From the NCBI RefSeq assembly GCF_023516555.1, contig NZ_JAMGBD010000001.1, positions 1,178,001-1,242,000 of the forward strand: a stretch of 64,000 nucleotides of DNA, read 5' to 3'. The notes beneath the pieces were generated by a model. That model was not told where the DNA came from and made no database searches. It worked only from the letters and a program-made list of their open reading frames with translations. The position numbers were made by a program, and so were the translations under genes. This stretch comes from Sphingomonas alba. Lineage in GTDB: Bacteria > Pseudomonadota > Alphaproteobacteria > Sphingomonadales > Sphingomonadaceae. Below are positions 31,736 through 40,773 of the stretch, piece by piece. The first letter of the stretch is position 1, and every line of letters starts with the position of its first letter.

Positions 31736-31843
31736 CTAGGCGTCAGGCTGCTCGGACTTGGACTTGAAGGCAAGGATCAGCGCCGTGGCTATGCACAGGA
31801 TGAATCCGAGAATGATTGCGACTGTTGCGATTGACTGGATCAT
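31736..31843 (-). CDS. Single-helix membrane microprotein (35 residues)
   Basis: An ATG at 31843 is preceded by a strong GGAGGA five bases upstream. The frame encodes one hydrophobic helix (IATVAIILGFILCIATALIL) and a short charged tail (KSKSEQPDA) ending at TAG 31736-31738. The ribosome site, amphipathic ends and stop make it convincing although it is tiny. Function unknown; such proteins often bind a larger membrane partner. Confidence 0.65.
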   Translation of the reverse strand: MIQSIATVAIILGFILCIATALILAFKSKSEQPDA

Positions 31844-31946
31844 CCGCGTCCTCCGTGGGCCGCCGCCATTCTAGCAGCTTGGCGCCCGCATTCCACCCAT
31901 TGCCGATAGCCCCCGCGAATGAGATGCTTCGGCAGGGGGGATCAGC

Positions 31947-32546
31947 ATGAGTGCGATCGAATGGCTGCTCAATCTGTTCACGCTGTTGCTCGGCTTCATC
32001 CTTGTTGAGGTCCTGAGCGGGTTGATGCGAACGCTTCGTGCCCGCTTGCCCAGCGGGCCCGGCGTCAAGGCCGACATCCACATAGGCTGGCTGACGCCGA
32101 TGCTGGGGGCCTACATCATGCTCAACGTCCTGCTGATGTGGGGGACGCTCTGGGTCTACAGCCCGATGATTCCGGTCGGCTATGACACGATGACCCTCGG
32201 CCTCATCCTCTGCAGCTTCTATTATTTCGCCGCTTCCATGATCTTTCCGGACAAGCCGCGCGACTGGCCCGACGTCGACGCGTGGTTCTGGCTGCACCGG
32301 CGGCAGGTCCTGGGCTGCATTCTGGCGGCAAACATCCCCGTCATGTTGCCGGACTATTTGGTCTGGAAAGCCACGGCGAGCGAGATGGCCGTCAACTCGG
32401 TCGTGGTTGTGTTGCAACTGGGTTCGCTGCTGCTGGCGATCTTCGCGCGGAAACACGCAGTCGTGTTGGCGGCATTGGGACTTCTAATCGCGATCCACTT
32501 GTCCTTCATCCCACTCGAATATCTTCACCGGCAGGGAATCTGGTAG
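31947..32546 (+). CDS. Multi-pass hypothetical membrane protein
   Basis: A 199-residue protein with five predicted helices (LFTLLLGFILVEVLSGL, MLGAYIMLNVLLMWGTLWVY, LGLILCSFYYFAASMIF and two more). AGGGGGG lies shortly upstream of the ATG. No domain is recognised. It is isolated from neighbouring operons by intergenic repeats. Confidence 0.7.
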   Translation: MSAIEWLLNLFTLLLGFILVEVLSGLMRTLRARLPSGPGVKADIHIGWLTPMLGAYIMLNVLLMWGTLWVYSPMIPVGYDTMTLGLILCSFYYFAASMIFPDKPRDWPDVDAWFWLHRRQVLGCILAANIPVMLPDYLVWKATASEMAVNSVVVVLQLGSLLLAIFARKHAVVLAALGLLIAIHLSFIPLEYLHRQGIW

Positions 32547-32548
32547 AG

Positions 32549-32578
32549 TCCGCTTTCGACCCATTGCGGACGTTAGCC
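32549..32578 (+). repeat. Intergenic hairpin repeat, copy 1
   Basis: A 30-base element containing GTCCGC and GCGGAC arms separated by 12 bases, which can form a hairpin. A copy at 54197-54226 matches it in 26 of 30 positions on the opposite strand, and a degraded copy at 33098-33127 matches 24 of 30. All three are intergenic. Confidence 0.65.
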
Positions 32579-32660
32579 GAAGCAGCAAGCGGTTGACCGA
32601 TCAGGAGGCAGGCTACGGCGGCAAGCCGAGGGGCTCACCGCCATAGGCAGGGATTCGAGA

Positions 32661-33005
32661 TTAGTCGTCGTCCTCGCTGGCGTTGATGCCGGCCAGATAC
32701 TCGCAGGTCGCCTCGGTCGTATCGCCGGCATAGTGATAATCCACGCCCGCGCCGGTGTAGCCGCTGTCGCCGTACGTGTAGATGTCGCTGATGCTGTCCG
32801 AACGCATTTCGAGGCGCATCGCAATCGACAGGGGCAGATATTGGGCCTTTGCAACGCCCGCATCGGCCTGGCTGGCGGCAGCTTCTTCCGACACGAAAGT
32901 TACAAGGCAGACCTTGGGATCGTGTCCATAAGCCTTTCCGGCCGCAAATGCTGGGCCCGAGAACGCGGATCCGACTGCTAGTGAAACCATCAACAAAGTA
33001 CGCAT
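32661..33005 (-). CDS. Small exported hypothetical protein
   Basis: The 114-residue protein has a signal peptide (MRTLLMVSLAVGSAFSGPAFA, GAGGAG eight bases before the ATG). The mature chain has two Cys that could bond (VCLVTF and ATCEYL) and an acidic tail ending EDDD. No family is recognised. It probably lives in the periplasm. Confidence 0.65.
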   Translation of the reverse strand: MRTLLMVSLAVGSAFSGPAFAAGKAYGHDPKVCLVTFVSEEAAASQADAGVAKAQYLPLSIAMRLEMRSDSISDIYTYGDSGYTGAGVDYHYAGDTTEATCEYLAGINASEDDD

Positions 33006-33097
33006 GTGGGAACTCCTCTCCGCTTCGGACGGACGAACAAGGAAGCCATCGCCCAAAGCTCGCCAAGAACGAACGGAAATTTAATAGGGTCCGAGAA

Positions 33098-33127
33098 TCC
33101 GCCTTCGACCCATTCTGGCCTCTAGCC
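33098..33127 (+). repeat. Intergenic hairpin repeat, degraded copy 2
   Basis: It shares the start TCCGCCTTCGACCCATT with copy 1 but the second stem arm is changed (CTGGCC instead of GCGGAC), so the hairpin is broken. It lies between the small exported protein and the L,D-transpeptidase genes. Confidence 0.5.
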
Positions 33128-33135
33128 CGACCATC

Positions 33136-34674
33136 CTAAGGCCCGATATCCCCGCCCTTCGACCGCAGCACGCGCCGCGTCCGTTGCGGTAATTGCAGGG
33201 CGTTGGCGACATCGTCGTCCCAGCCATAGGCGTCTGCCTGCAGCCTGAGCGTGCCGCCATCGTCGAGGAAGGCAGTGTGGTAGAGCAGGCGCACCGGCAC
33301 CGGCGTCTTCATGGTCACGAAGCTCTCGTCTTCGCCCGTCTCCGCTTCCTGGAACTTGGGCAGCACGCCGTCGTCTCCCGCCAGCATTTCCGCGAAGCCG
33401 ACTGCGTCGTCGACGCGGATGCAGCCGTGGCTGCGGTGGCGTTCATTCGCTCCGAACAAAGCCTTGGCCGGCGTGTCGTGGAGGTAGATTGCGTGGTCGT
33501 TCTTCATGTCGAACTTGACGAGGCCGAGCGAATTGTCAGGCCCAGATTCCTGCACCAGCCGGCCGTTCTTCCGGACGATATGGTTCTCGGCGAGATAGGC
33601 CTCGCCCTTGGGCGCCAGCTCCTTTTCCTCGATCGACTTGGGCACGTTCCAGGTCGGGTTGGCGACCAGCTGGACGATTGGCGACAGCAATTGCGGCGTC
33701 TCCCATTCCGGCTGGCCGACGACGACGCGGCGCTTGTCGCGCAAGCTGCCGTCCCGCCAATATTCCAGGAACGTCCCGGCCGTATTGACGTCGATCCTGG
33801 TCCCCGGCGGGTTGCGGTCCAGCCAGCGCCGCCGCTCCAGATTCACCGCCAGTTGCCGTGCGCGGTCCGCCGGGCCGGTGTTCAGCACCTGCAGCGTTTC
33901 CGGCCCGACAACGCCGTCGTCCTTGATCCCGTAATTGGCCTGCAGCCCCTTCACCGCATTGGCGATCGCCTGTGTGTAGAGCTGCGGCTTTTCGGACTTC
34001 GGCAATTTGTCCGGCAGATAGCCATTGGCCTGCAGCGCCGCGACCAGGGCCGGCACGCGCGGGTCGGACTGGCCGACCTTGATCGTATCGCCGCCGCCGA
34101 TTGCCGGTGCCGCCGACAGGTTCTTCAACTGGTCGACATAGGCCGCCGACAGCGCCTTATATTCTTGCGTTTGCGGGGCCAGGGATTCCAGCCACTCGCC
34201 CACCTTGCCCCGCTGCACGGCCGTATTGAGGCCACCGGCCAAATCCAGATCCGGCACCGGCAGGGTATAGATCGCCCACAATTTCTTCGGGTTCACGACG
34301 CCGTGCGACAGGGCCTTGGCATAATTGAGCGCGGCGCTGGTCAGCGCGATTTCGCGCGCCGTCGCATCCGCGGGCGCCGTCTTGGGCAGGAAGGCGATAT
34401 GCTCCAGCGCGTGTTTTTGCGCCTGCGACAGCGCCGCCGTGAGCTGCGCCGCATGGTCCTTGTCCCAGGCCGCTGCCCACTGCCGCGCCTCGTAGAAGCG
34501 GCGGAGATCCTCATCCTTGACCGCGGCCTTCAGCGCTTCCGGGCTGACGCTCGCCGCATCGCTCCACTCTTGCGCGGTCTGCGCAGCGGCATCCTGATTG
34601 GAAATCATGCCGCATCCGCTCAGGGAAATGACGGAACAGGCGACCAGCAACGCTCGATACTTCAATGTACGCAA
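33136..34674 (-). CDS. YcbB/LdtD-type L,D-transpeptidase lipoprotein
   Basis: A 512-residue protein with a lipobox-like signal (LLVACSVISLSGCG). Domain order: scaffold domain, peptidoglycan-binding domain (VGQSDPRVPALVAALQANGY, KDDGVVGPETLQVL) and catalytic YkuD domain with the signature HRSHGCIRVDDAV, whose Cys and His are catalytic. It makes 3-3 cross-links in peptidoglycan and can bypass beta-lactam-sensitive transpeptidases in E. coli; resistance here is only inference. Confidence 0.92.
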   Translation of the reverse strand: MRTLKYRALLVACSVISLSGCGMISNQDAAAQTAQEWSDAASVSPEALKAAVKDEDLRRFYEARQWAAAWDKDHAAQLTAALSQAQKHALEHIAFLPKTAPADATAREIALTSAALNYAKALSHGVVNPKKLWAIYTLPVPDLDLAGGLNTAVQRGKVGEWLESLAPQTQEYKALSAAYVDQLKNLSAAPAIGGGDTIKVGQSDPRVPALVAALQANGYLPDKLPKSEKPQLYTQAIANAVKGLQANYGIKDDGVVGPETLQVLNTGPADRARQLAVNLERRRWLDRNPPGTRIDVNTAGTFLEYWRDGSLRDKRRVVVGQPEWETPQLLSPIVQLVANPTWNVPKSIEEKELAPKGEAYLAENHIVRKNGRLVQESGPDNSLGLVKFDMKNDHAIYLHDTPAKALFGANERHRSHGCIRVDDAVGFAEMLAGDDGVLPKFQEAETGEDESFVTMKTPVPVRLLYHTAFLDDGGTLRLQADAYGWDDDVANALQLPQRTRRVLRSKGGDIGP

Positions 34675-34740
34675 ACTCCTCTGTGCATTGGCCTAACAAG
34701 CGAAGGCCCGACAGCGTTCCGCCGCCGAAACTTGACAGGC

Positions 34741-34767
34741 CGGACGGAAAGGCATTCCCTCCGTCCG
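34741..34767. promoter_or_regulatory. Perfect inverted repeat in divergent promoter region
   Basis: CGGACGGA (34741-34748) and TCCGTCCG (34760-34767) are exact inverted arms around 11 bases. The site sits in the 136-base gap between the L,D-transpeptidase start and the divergent small membrane protein start, so it could be an operator for either. No T-run follows. Confidence 0.45.
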
Positions 34768-34810
34768 TGCCGGGGCGTCTTCGGCCCTGGCCTCTTGGGG
34801 GAGGGGCAAG

Positions 34811-35272
34811 TTGCAAAACGCTGTGAGAGAACGGACCCCGGTCCATTTGTGGATCGTCGGCGGGCTGGCGGCCCTTTGGGGCGCCTTCGGCTGCTACGAC
34901 TATACGATGACCCGCATGCGCAACACGGATTACATCGCCAGCATGATGCCCGGCGTCGATCCGCAGGCAGTGCTGAACTGGGTCGACGGTTTCCCGATCT
35001 GGGTTGCCTTCGGTTGGGGCCTTGGGGTCTGGATGGGCCTTGCTGCCGCGTTGCTGCTGCTTTTCCGCAGCCGCTGGGCCGTTCCGGCGCAGGGCCTTTC
35101 CCTGATCGGGGCTTTGCTTGGCCTTGGCTACCAGATCATGGGCGGCGCGGAACCGCTGCCCGGCATGGAAGACACGATGGTGAACAAGCTGATGCCGTTC
35201 ATCATCATTGCCATCGCGCTCGGCCTGTTCCTTTATGCCCGCGCCATGGCGAACAGGGGTGTGCTGAAATAG
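34811..35272 (+). CDS. Four-helix membrane protein of unknown function
   Basis: A 153-residue protein with four hydrophobic helices (LWIVGGLAALWGAFGCYDYT, WVAFGWGLGVWMGLAAALLL, GLSLIGALLGLGYQIM, MPFIIIAIALGLFLYA). GAGGGG lies just before a TTG start at 34811. Similar small proteins occur widely in sphingomonads but I recognise no defined role. Confidence 0.7.
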   Translation: MQNAVRERTPVHLWIVGGLAALWGAFGCYDYTMTRMRNTDYIASMMPGVDPQAVLNWVDGFPIWVAFGWGLGVWMGLAAALLLLFRSRWAVPAQGLSLIGALLGLGYQIMGGAEPLPGMEDTMVNKLMPFIIIAIALGLFLYARAMANRGVLK

Positions 35273-35293
35273 CTTTTCGGGCGGTGCGCGGGG

Positions 35294-35572
35294 CTATTTG
35301 ATGGCCCAGCGCGCCGTTACGAAATCCTTGGCCCGCCGATACTCAAAGGTCGTCACCCGGCCGTCCTTGTCGGCGTCGGCGATTTCCTTGAACGCCGCCA
35401 GCGCCGGCTGCGCCTCGAACAGGGTCAGCCAGCCGTCATGGTTGGTGTCGAACAGCCTTAGCGCCCAGGCCTTCAGCTCCGGATCGCGGTCGAACAGTTC
35501 ATTCGCGTTCGGGTTCACCGGCGCCGACGCCAAAGTCGCCTGTGCAGCCAGTCCGATGATGAAGCCAATCAT
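35294..35572 (-). CDS. EF-hand calcium-binding protein (small)
   Basis: A 92-residue protein with an N-terminal hydrophobic signal or anchor (MIGFIIGLAAQATLASA) and two EF-hand loops: DTNHDGWLTLFE and DADKDGRVTTFE, both with the Asp/Asn-x-Asp-Gly pattern. I start at the ATG at 35572, 14 bases after the stop of the hybrid kinase; a longer in-frame start would overlap it. It probably binds Ca2+ in the periplasm. Confidence 0.78.
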   Translation of the reverse strand: MIGFIIGLAAQATLASAPVNPNANELFDRDPELKAWALRLFDTNHDGWLTLFEAQPALAAFKEIADADKDGRVTTFEYRRAKDFVTARWAIK

Positions 35573-35586
35573 GCCGCCCCAAACGC

Positions 35587-37941
35587 TTAAGGGCCGCCAT
35601 TCTTTCCCTTCTCCAGGCAATCTCGCACCGCGGCGTCCAGCGCGTCCGGGCGGAAAGGCTTGGCGAGCAGCTGCGCGTCCGGCGCCGCCGCGCGGATCGC
35701 CTCCGTCTCGTTATAGCCGGAAACGAACAGGATCGGCTGGCCCGGCACCTCGCGCAGCATCCGCGACGCCACCTCGCTGCCGTTCATGCCGGGCATTGCA
35801 TAATCGAGGATGACGAGGTCGGGCCTTTTCTCCTCAAACGCCTTCAGCCCCTCCACCCCATCCACCGCCTCGCGCACCGCATAGCCGAAGTCGGCCAGGC
35901 TAGCGGCGATGAACTCGCGGACGTCCGGGTCATCGTCCACGACAAGGACCGATGCCTTGCGACGACGGCCCTTGGCGACGGTAGCAGCTTCGGCCACCTC
36001 CTCGGCACTCTCCTCCGCGCGGCGGAAGTACAGCCGGACGGTCGTCCCCTCGCCCGGCCGGCTCTCGATCCGCGCCGTGCCGCCCGATTGCCGGGCGACG
36101 CCATAGACCATCGACAGGCCGAGCCCGGTCCCCTTGCCGACTTCCTTGGTGGTGAAGAAGGGCTCGAAGGCGCGGGCGATGACGTCCTCGCCCATGCCCT
36201 CGCCGGTGTCCGAGACCGCAAGCTCGATATAATCGCCGTCCGCCAGTTCGGGGTCGCCCTCGACATCGACCTTGGCGGTGGTGAAGCTCAGCACGCCGCC
36301 GTCCGGCATGGCGTCGCGAGCGTTGATCGCGAGGTTCAGCACCGCCAGCTCCAGCTGCGTCGGGTCCGCCATCACCGGGATCATCGCCTCGTCGAGGTCG
36401 AACTTTTTCTCGATCGTCGGGCCGAGCACGTTCCTGAGCAACGGCCGCATCGCATCGATCAGCACCGCGACATGGGTCGGCTTGACCTCCAGCCTCTGCA
36501 CCCGGCTGAACGCCAGCAGCTGCGCCGTCAGCCGCGCCCCCCGTTCCGCCGCCGTCAGCGCATTGGCCGCGTAGCGCTTGAGCCTTTCCTCCTTCACATT
36601 CTTCTCGATGAGGTCGAGCCCGCCGACCACCACGGTCAGCAGATTGTTGAAGTCGTGGGCGATACCCCCCGTCAGCTGCCCCAGCGCCTCCATCTTCTGG
36701 CTCTGCCGCAGCTGCTCCTGCGCCGCCTTGAGCTCGGTCACGTCACGCGCTTCGAACAGGAGGTAGACGACCTTCCCCGCCGGATCGCGGATCGGCTGGA
36801 CGGCGACGTCGAGGAAGGCGGTCGCCACCCCCTCGCGCTCCATCTTCACTTCCTCGTTGAACAGCTCGCCCTTCGCCGCCGCCTTGATGCCGCGCTTCAT
36901 CGTCGGGACGTGTTGCGGATAGGCGATGAGGGTCGGCGAATCCCAGATCTTCTTGCCGATCGCCTTGCGCGGTTCGGGATCGCGCCACACCGCCGACTTG
37001 TGGTTCAATTCCAGCACCGTGCCCTCGGGGTCGAGGAGGACGATCACCTCCAGCACCGTGTCGAAGATCGCCCGGAACCTTTGCTCGCTGACCGCCAGCT
37101 CGCCGGCTTGGCTTTCGACCAGCGCCATGAGGTTGAGCTCCGCCTCCTTCGCCAGCGTCACGTCGCTCGCCACCCCGATGAACCCGACCAGCTCCCCCTC
37201 CGGCCCGAAGCGCGGCTGCGACACGCTCCTGAGCCACCGCCACTCCCCATCGAACCTCTGGTACCGCCCCTCCAGCGTGAACATCCGCTGCGAAGCTTCC
37301 CCGGCGATGCTCTCGCGGACGATGCGATCGACATCGTCGGGGTGGATCCGCGTCCGCCAGTCGAGCGCTTGCGCCTCCTCGCGGCTCAGCCCCGTGAACT
37401 CCATGTAAGCGTCGTTGACGAAGTCGCGGGTGCGGTCGAGCCGCGTCACCCACATCATCGCCGGCGCCGAATTGGCGATGCGGCGGAAGCGCTCCTCGCT
37501 CTCGCGCAGCGCCTTTTCGGCCAGCTTCTGCTCGGTGACGTCCGTGACCAAAGCGACGATGCCGGCGACCGATCCGTCGGCGGCATGTTGCGGAATATAT
37601 TCGGCCTGGATCGACAGCGGCCCGCGCGTCGGGTGCTCATATTCCGCGACGAAGAACTGCCGCTCGCCGCCATAGGCCGCGGCCAGCATCGGCTTGCGGA
37701 TTGCATAAACCTCCGGCCCGACAAGCTCTTCCATGGTCGCACCGAGGATCTCCGAGCGCGGCCGCTCGAAGAACTCCGCCAGCGCCCTGTTGACGAAGCG
37801 ATAGCGCCGCCCCGCATCCAGATACGCAATCGGCATCGGCAAGGCGTCGGCGATGGCGAGCACCGCCTGGAAATCCCACGCGGCCGCGGGCGCCGGGGCT
37901 GCCCCGCTACCCGTCGAATCGCTGCCCGCACGCTCCGCCAT
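35587..37941 (-). CDS. Hybrid PAS sensor histidine kinase with receiver domain
   Basis: A 784-residue soluble protein: three PAS domains (about residues 20-130, 145-275, 290-390), a HisKA domain with phospho-accepting His in [12 protein letters not shown], a HATPase domain ([35 protein letters not shown]), and a C-terminal receiver ([13 protein letters not shown], phospho-Asp in [14 protein letters not shown], Lys in LAKPFRPD). The output partner is not linked. It is followed by the EF-hand gene after 14 bases. Confidence 0.93.
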   Translation of the reverse strand: MAERAGSDSTGSGAAPAPAAAWDFQAVLAIADALPMPIAYLDAGRRYRFVNRALAEFFERPRSEILGATMEELVGPEVYAIRKPMLAAAYGGERQFFVAEYEHPTRGPLSIQAEYIPQHAADGSVAGIVALVTDVTEQKLAEKALRESEERFRRIANSAPAMMWVTRLDRTRDFVNDAYMEFTGLSREEAQALDWRTRIHPDDVDRIVRESIAGEASQRMFTLEGRYQRFDGEWRWLRSVSQPRFGPEGELVGFIGVASDVTLAKEAELNLMALVESQAGELAVSEQRFRAIFDTVLEVIVLLDPEGTVLELNHKSAVWRDPEPRKAIGKKIWDSPTLIAYPQHVPTMKRGIKAAAKGELFNEEVKMEREGVATAFLDVAVQPIRDPAGKVVYLLFEARDVTELKAAQEQLRQSQKMEALGQLTGGIAHDFNNLLTVVVGGLDLIEKNVKEERLKRYAANALTAAERGARLTAQLLAFSRVQRLEVKPTHVAVLIDAMRPLLRNVLGPTIEKKFDLDEAMIPVMADPTQLELAVLNLAINARDAMPDGGVLSFTTAKVDVEGDPELADGDYIELAVSDTGEGMGEDVIARAFEPFFTTKEVGKGTGLGLSMVYGVARQSGGTARIESRPGEGTTVRLYFRRAEESAEEVAEAATVAKGRRRKASVLVVDDDPDVREFIAASLADFGYAVREAVDGVEGLKAFEEKRPDLVILDYAMPGMNGSEVASRMLREVPGQPILFVSGYNETEAIRAAAPDAQLLAKPFRPDALDAAVRDCLEKGKNGGP

Positions 37942-38019
37942 CAGCGAAGGCTACGCCCTATCTCGCGCCGGACAAGAAAAGAGATGTACAGCATTCCGGT
38001 GCCGAAATGCTTTGGCGCC

Positions 38020-38412
38020 CTAAGGTTCCCTGACCGCCTTAAACTGTCCCGCGCCCACCTGCCGGTACCAATCCCCGCCGCAGTAGAAATAGGCCCCGCC
38101 CGCCTCCACCATCTTCATGCATCCGCCCGGCAGGGAGGCGTAGGTCGCCCCGAGCGCCCAGGGCTTGCGCGGCGGCGGTGGCGGCTCGGGCAGCGGCGCG
38201 GGCACCTGCACCTCATGCACGACCTCTCGCTCGATGACATGCACCACCTCGCGGTCGGGATAGAAGAACGGAATTTGGAAGCCTTGGTTGGGCATAACCC
38301 CACCGCCATTGGCCTGCGTCGAACTGCTCCTGGGTCCACCCGGAAAATTGTTCTGCGCCTGGGCTGCGGACGTCAGGCCGCAAAGCACCAGGGCAAAAGC
38401 GAAGGCTTTCAT
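38020..38412 (-). CDS. Exported Pro-rich hypothetical protein
   Basis: The 130-residue protein has a signal peptide (MKAFAFALVLCGLTSAAQAQ), a Pro-rich stretch (VPAPLPEPPPPPRKPW) and a C-terminal region with two Cys (PGGCMKM, YFYCGGDWY). The layout suggests an envelope-located domain on a flexible linker. No family recognised. It is 78 bases upstream of the hybrid kinase on the same strand. Confidence 0.65.
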   Translation of the reverse strand: MKAFAFALVLCGLTSAAQAQNNFPGGPRSSSTQANGGGVMPNQGFQIPFFYPDREVVHVIEREVVHEVQVPAPLPEPPPPPRKPWALGATYASLPGGCMKMVEAGGAYFYCGGDWYRQVGAGQFKAVREP

Positions 38413-38478
38413 CGCCCCGCCCCCTTACTCCAATTTGCGCGCTTCACTTATAGGATTTGATTTGCTCCACCCTCGCGG

Positions 38479-39354
38479 ATGGAAAATCCCAACCAGCAAA
38501 TCCCCGTCATCTGCGATCAGTGCCGCGCCACCGGCATGGCCGGCGACGAGGCTTTCTCCGCCATCCCCGACATCCTCGACTTCACGCCGGTGCAGCGCCG
38601 CGCCCACGTCAACGGCTGGAAGGACGAGCACCAGCGCGCCTTCATCGCCGCCCTCGCCATCACCGGCTCCCCGCGCCAGGCCGCGCGCGCCATCGGCAAG
38701 CACGCATACGGCGCCGAGCAGCTCCGCACCAACCGCGCCGGCAAGAGCTTCGCCGCCGCCTGGGACGCCGCGCTGGAGCTCGCCCGCGAACGCGAAACCC
38801 ACCGCATCCACCACAACCTCACCGACCTCGCCCAGCAGCGCGAAGCCGAACTCGCCTCCCTCTCCGTTCGTCCTGAGCTTGTCGAAGGGCGTTCACGCCA
38901 CCCCGAATCCTTCCCACCAGGCTACGACCCCGAGTTCGACGACGAAGACCGCCTCGAATATCTCGAGGCCAGGATGAACATCCGCCGCAAGCTGCTCGCC
39001 GCCCGCCGCCTCTACCTCGCGCGGATCGCGGAGTGCCCCCGCAAGCGGCTGGCCTGGGAATTGCTCGTCGGCCCCACGGATTGGGAGAAAGCCGGGCGCA
39101 TGGAGCCGCAGGACGACGAGCCCTGCCCCGACCCCGACCGCAACCCGCAAGGCATGCCGCGCATGACCAGCGCGGACATGATCCTGACGGTGGACGGCGG
39201 AATGCTGCCGGATTTGACCGGCGGCGAGGACGCACTGGCCCCGCTGCGTGCAGCCTTCAGCGGACAGCGGCTGCTAACCGGCGACCCGGAAACCGACGCG
39301 ATGTTCGCGGCGATTGCGGCGGCAAGGGAGGCGCATCCCGAAGACTTTGACTAG
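38479..39354 (+). CDS. Hypothetical protein with terminase-small-subunit-like helix-turn-helix region
   Basis: A 291-residue protein. Residues about 43-100 (DEHQRAFIAALAITGSPRQA then AARAIGKHAYGAEQL and FAAAWDAALEL) look like the helix-turn-helix part of phage terminase small subunits. The middle carries the peptide VRPELVEG, which is a REP-like DNA element read in frame. The C-terminal half is acidic with no known domain. No capsid or large terminase gene is adjacent, so it is probably a conserved chromosomal protein of phage origin. Confidence 0.6.
   Translation: MENPNQQIPVICDQCRATGMAGDEAFSAIPDILDFTPVQRRAHVNGWKDEHQRAFIAALAITGSPRQAARAIGKHAYGAEQLRTNRAGKSFAAAWDAALELARERETHRIHHNLTDLAQQREAELASLSVRPELVEGRSRHPESFPPGYDPEFDDEDRLEYLEARMNIRRKLLAARRLYLARIAECPRKRLAWELLVGPTDWEKAGRMEPQDDEPCPDPDRNPQGMPRMTSADMILTVDGGMLPDLTGGEDALAPLRAAFSGQRLLTGDPETDAMFAAIAAAREAHPEDFD
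38864..38899 (+). repeat. REP-like element inserted in a coding frame
   Basis: The sequence CCGTTCGTCCTGAGCTTGTC, continuing with GAAGGGCGTTCACGCC, is the well-known alphaproteobacterial dispersed repeat type (its translations read VRPELVEG in one frame and LSLSKG in another). Here it lies inside the terminase-like gene, and the frame stays open. Confidence 0.75.
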
Positions 39355-39380
39355 ATCAGGGGACCGTCTAACGAGTCACT

Positions 39381-39575
39381 ATGGCCAAGCGCAGAATCCC
39401 CACCTCGTTTTGGAACGGAATCGCAAAGGTTTTCTTCTGGCTCGTCGTGATCGCCGGAGCGCTGATCATCCTCAAATGGCTGGCAATCATTGCCCTCGGT
39501 TTGATCGCATTTTTCTGGATTGCCGACCGGCTGTTCGGGTCTTCGGGCGACGATCCGGCTACGGACTCCGAATAA
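39381..39575 (+). CDS. Small membrane protein (64 residues)
   Basis: A short basic N-terminus (MAKRRIPTSF) then one or two hydrophobic helices (VFFWLVVIAGALIILKWLAI, ALGLIAFFWIADRLFG) and an acidic tail (SGDDPATDSE). Composition is credible for a real membrane protein. The ribosome site is weak. Role unknown. Confidence 0.6.
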   Translation: MAKRRIPTSFWNGIAKVFFWLVVIAGALIILKWLAIIALGLIAFFWIADRLFGSSGDDPATDSE

Positions 39576-39616
39576 TCCTTGTTCCTGAAATGTTCTCATC
39601 GGCGTAAGCCAATGGA

Positions 39617-39859
39617 ATGTCTTTCAGGCGAGTCAAAACCATCGGGGAATTGCTGCGGCATCGCTGCGCTTTGCAGGTGATCTGTACCTTTTGCGAGAAC
39701 ATCCGAACGCTGACCTATCTCGAATTGGGCAGGCTGCCGGGACAGACCCCCCTCGAGGGTTTGCACCGCCGCTTTCGCTGCCACCGCTGCGGTTTCAAGC
39801 AGGCGCGAACCAAGCTGCTCTTGCCGATCAGCGGCCAAGAGCCGTTTCGGCTGCCCTAG
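39617..39859 (+). CDS. Zinc-ribbon hypothetical protein
   Basis: An 80-residue basic protein with two Cys pairs: CTFC (about residue 23) and CHRC (about residue 55), the spacing of a zinc ribbon, plus many Arg residues. It could bind nucleic acid. It is 32 bases before the SRAP gene on the same strand and may be co-transcribed. Confidence 0.65.
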   Translation: MSFRRVKTIGELLRHRCALQVICTFCENIRTLTYLELGRLPGQTPLEGLHRRFRCHRCGFKQARTKLLLPISGQEPFRLP

Positions 39860-39891
39860 ATTTCCGCTTCGACCAGTCGCAGATTGCGACC

Positions 39892-40491
39892 ATGTGCAAC
39901 CTCTACAACATGCGGAAGAACGTCGATGAGGTCGCCCGGCTGTTCCGGGCCGACCCCGACCCGCGCGGCAATGCCGGGGAGATGGTCTATCCCGGCTATC
40001 CCGGCCTTGTCGTTGCAGGCGGCCGCGTGCGGCAGATGACATGGGGCTTCCCGCTGACGCTGAAGGGCAAGAACGGCCAGCCGCTGAAGCCCAAGCCGGT
40101 CAACAATTGCCGCACCGACAAGCTCGACAGCTTCATGTGGCGCTATTCGTTCCAGGAACGGCGCTGCCTGATCCCCGTCAGCGCCTTTTGCGAGGCGGAA
40201 GGGGAAAAGGGCGCCAAGACCCGCACCTGGTTCTCACTGCCCGACCAGGAGCTGTTCGCCGTCGCCGGCATCTGGCGCGACACGGACGAATGGGGACCGG
40301 CCTATTCGATGGTGATGACCGAGGCCTGCGAGCATGTGCAAGGCGTCCACGACCGCATGCCCGCCATCCTCCCGCCGAGCGACTGGGACGATTGGCTGAA
40401 CGGCGCGCCGGATGCGGCGGGATTGCTGTGCAGGCCTTACGAGATGGTGATGACGGTTGAGCGGACCGAGGAGCCTTGGGTTCGGCGGTAG
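39892..40491 (+). CDS. SRAP (YedK/HMCES)-family abasic-site protein
   Basis: A 199-residue protein. The start Met is followed by Cys2 (MCNLYNM), which becomes the N-terminal nucleophile, and the other SRAP residues are present: Asn and Arg in NNCRTDKLD, Glu in FCEAEGEKG, and His in HDRMPAIL. Family members cross-link to abasic sites in single-stranded DNA and protect them. I use the ATG at 39892 since it places Cys2 correctly; a longer frame is not needed. Confidence 0.93.
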   Translation: MCNLYNMRKNVDEVARLFRADPDPRGNAGEMVYPGYPGLVVAGGRVRQMTWGFPLTLKGKNGQPLKPKPVNNCRTDKLDSFMWRYSFQERRCLIPVSAFCEAEGEKGAKTRTWFSLPDQELFAVAGIWRDTDEWGPAYSMVMTEACEHVQGVHDRMPAILPPSDWDDWLNGAPDAAGLLCRPYEMVMTVERTEEPWVRR

Positions 40492-40492
40492 A

Positions 40493-40699
40493 TTAGGCGT
40501 CAGAGATACGATGGGGCCGGGTCATATCAGGCTCCCAATACATTGTGGCGAGCACCAAAACCCTACGGACCTCATCTTCGCTGTCGACTTGCACGATAAC
40601 GTCGGTCCCGGAGCAATAACGTTCCGTCCTAAGTTTTCCGGCTTTTTGAAGCGTAAAAAGATGCGCCTTGGTTCGGTAATCCATTCGAATCCGTGGCAT
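40493..40699 (-). CDS. Small hypothetical protein (68 residues)
   Basis: A basic N-terminal half (MPRIRMDYRTKAHLFTLQKA) and a more acidic C-terminal half (IVQVDSEDEVRRVLVL). The ATG at 40699 has only a weak ribosome site. It lies within the lower-GC patch with the dCTP deaminase and shares its strand. No family is recognised, and reality of the gene is uncertain. Confidence 0.45.
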   Translation of the reverse strand: MPRIRMDYRTKAHLFTLQKAGKLRTERYCSGTDVIVQVDSEDEVRRVLVLATMYWEPDMTRPHRISDA

Positions 40700-40773
40700 T
40701 TGGCTATCTCACATCCGCTCGATGATAGCAGTGTAAGTAAGCTGAATTAATGGATGCAGCAGGCGCGCGCGAT

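Noticed and set aside
33193-35301. A 702-codon open frame on the plus strand opposite the L,D-transpeptidase
   Set aside because: Shadow of the transpeptidase; overlaps the real small membrane protein in another frame.
36088-38460. A 790-codon open frame on the plus strand opposite the hybrid kinase
   Set aside because: Antisense shadow; all recognisable domains lie on the minus strand.
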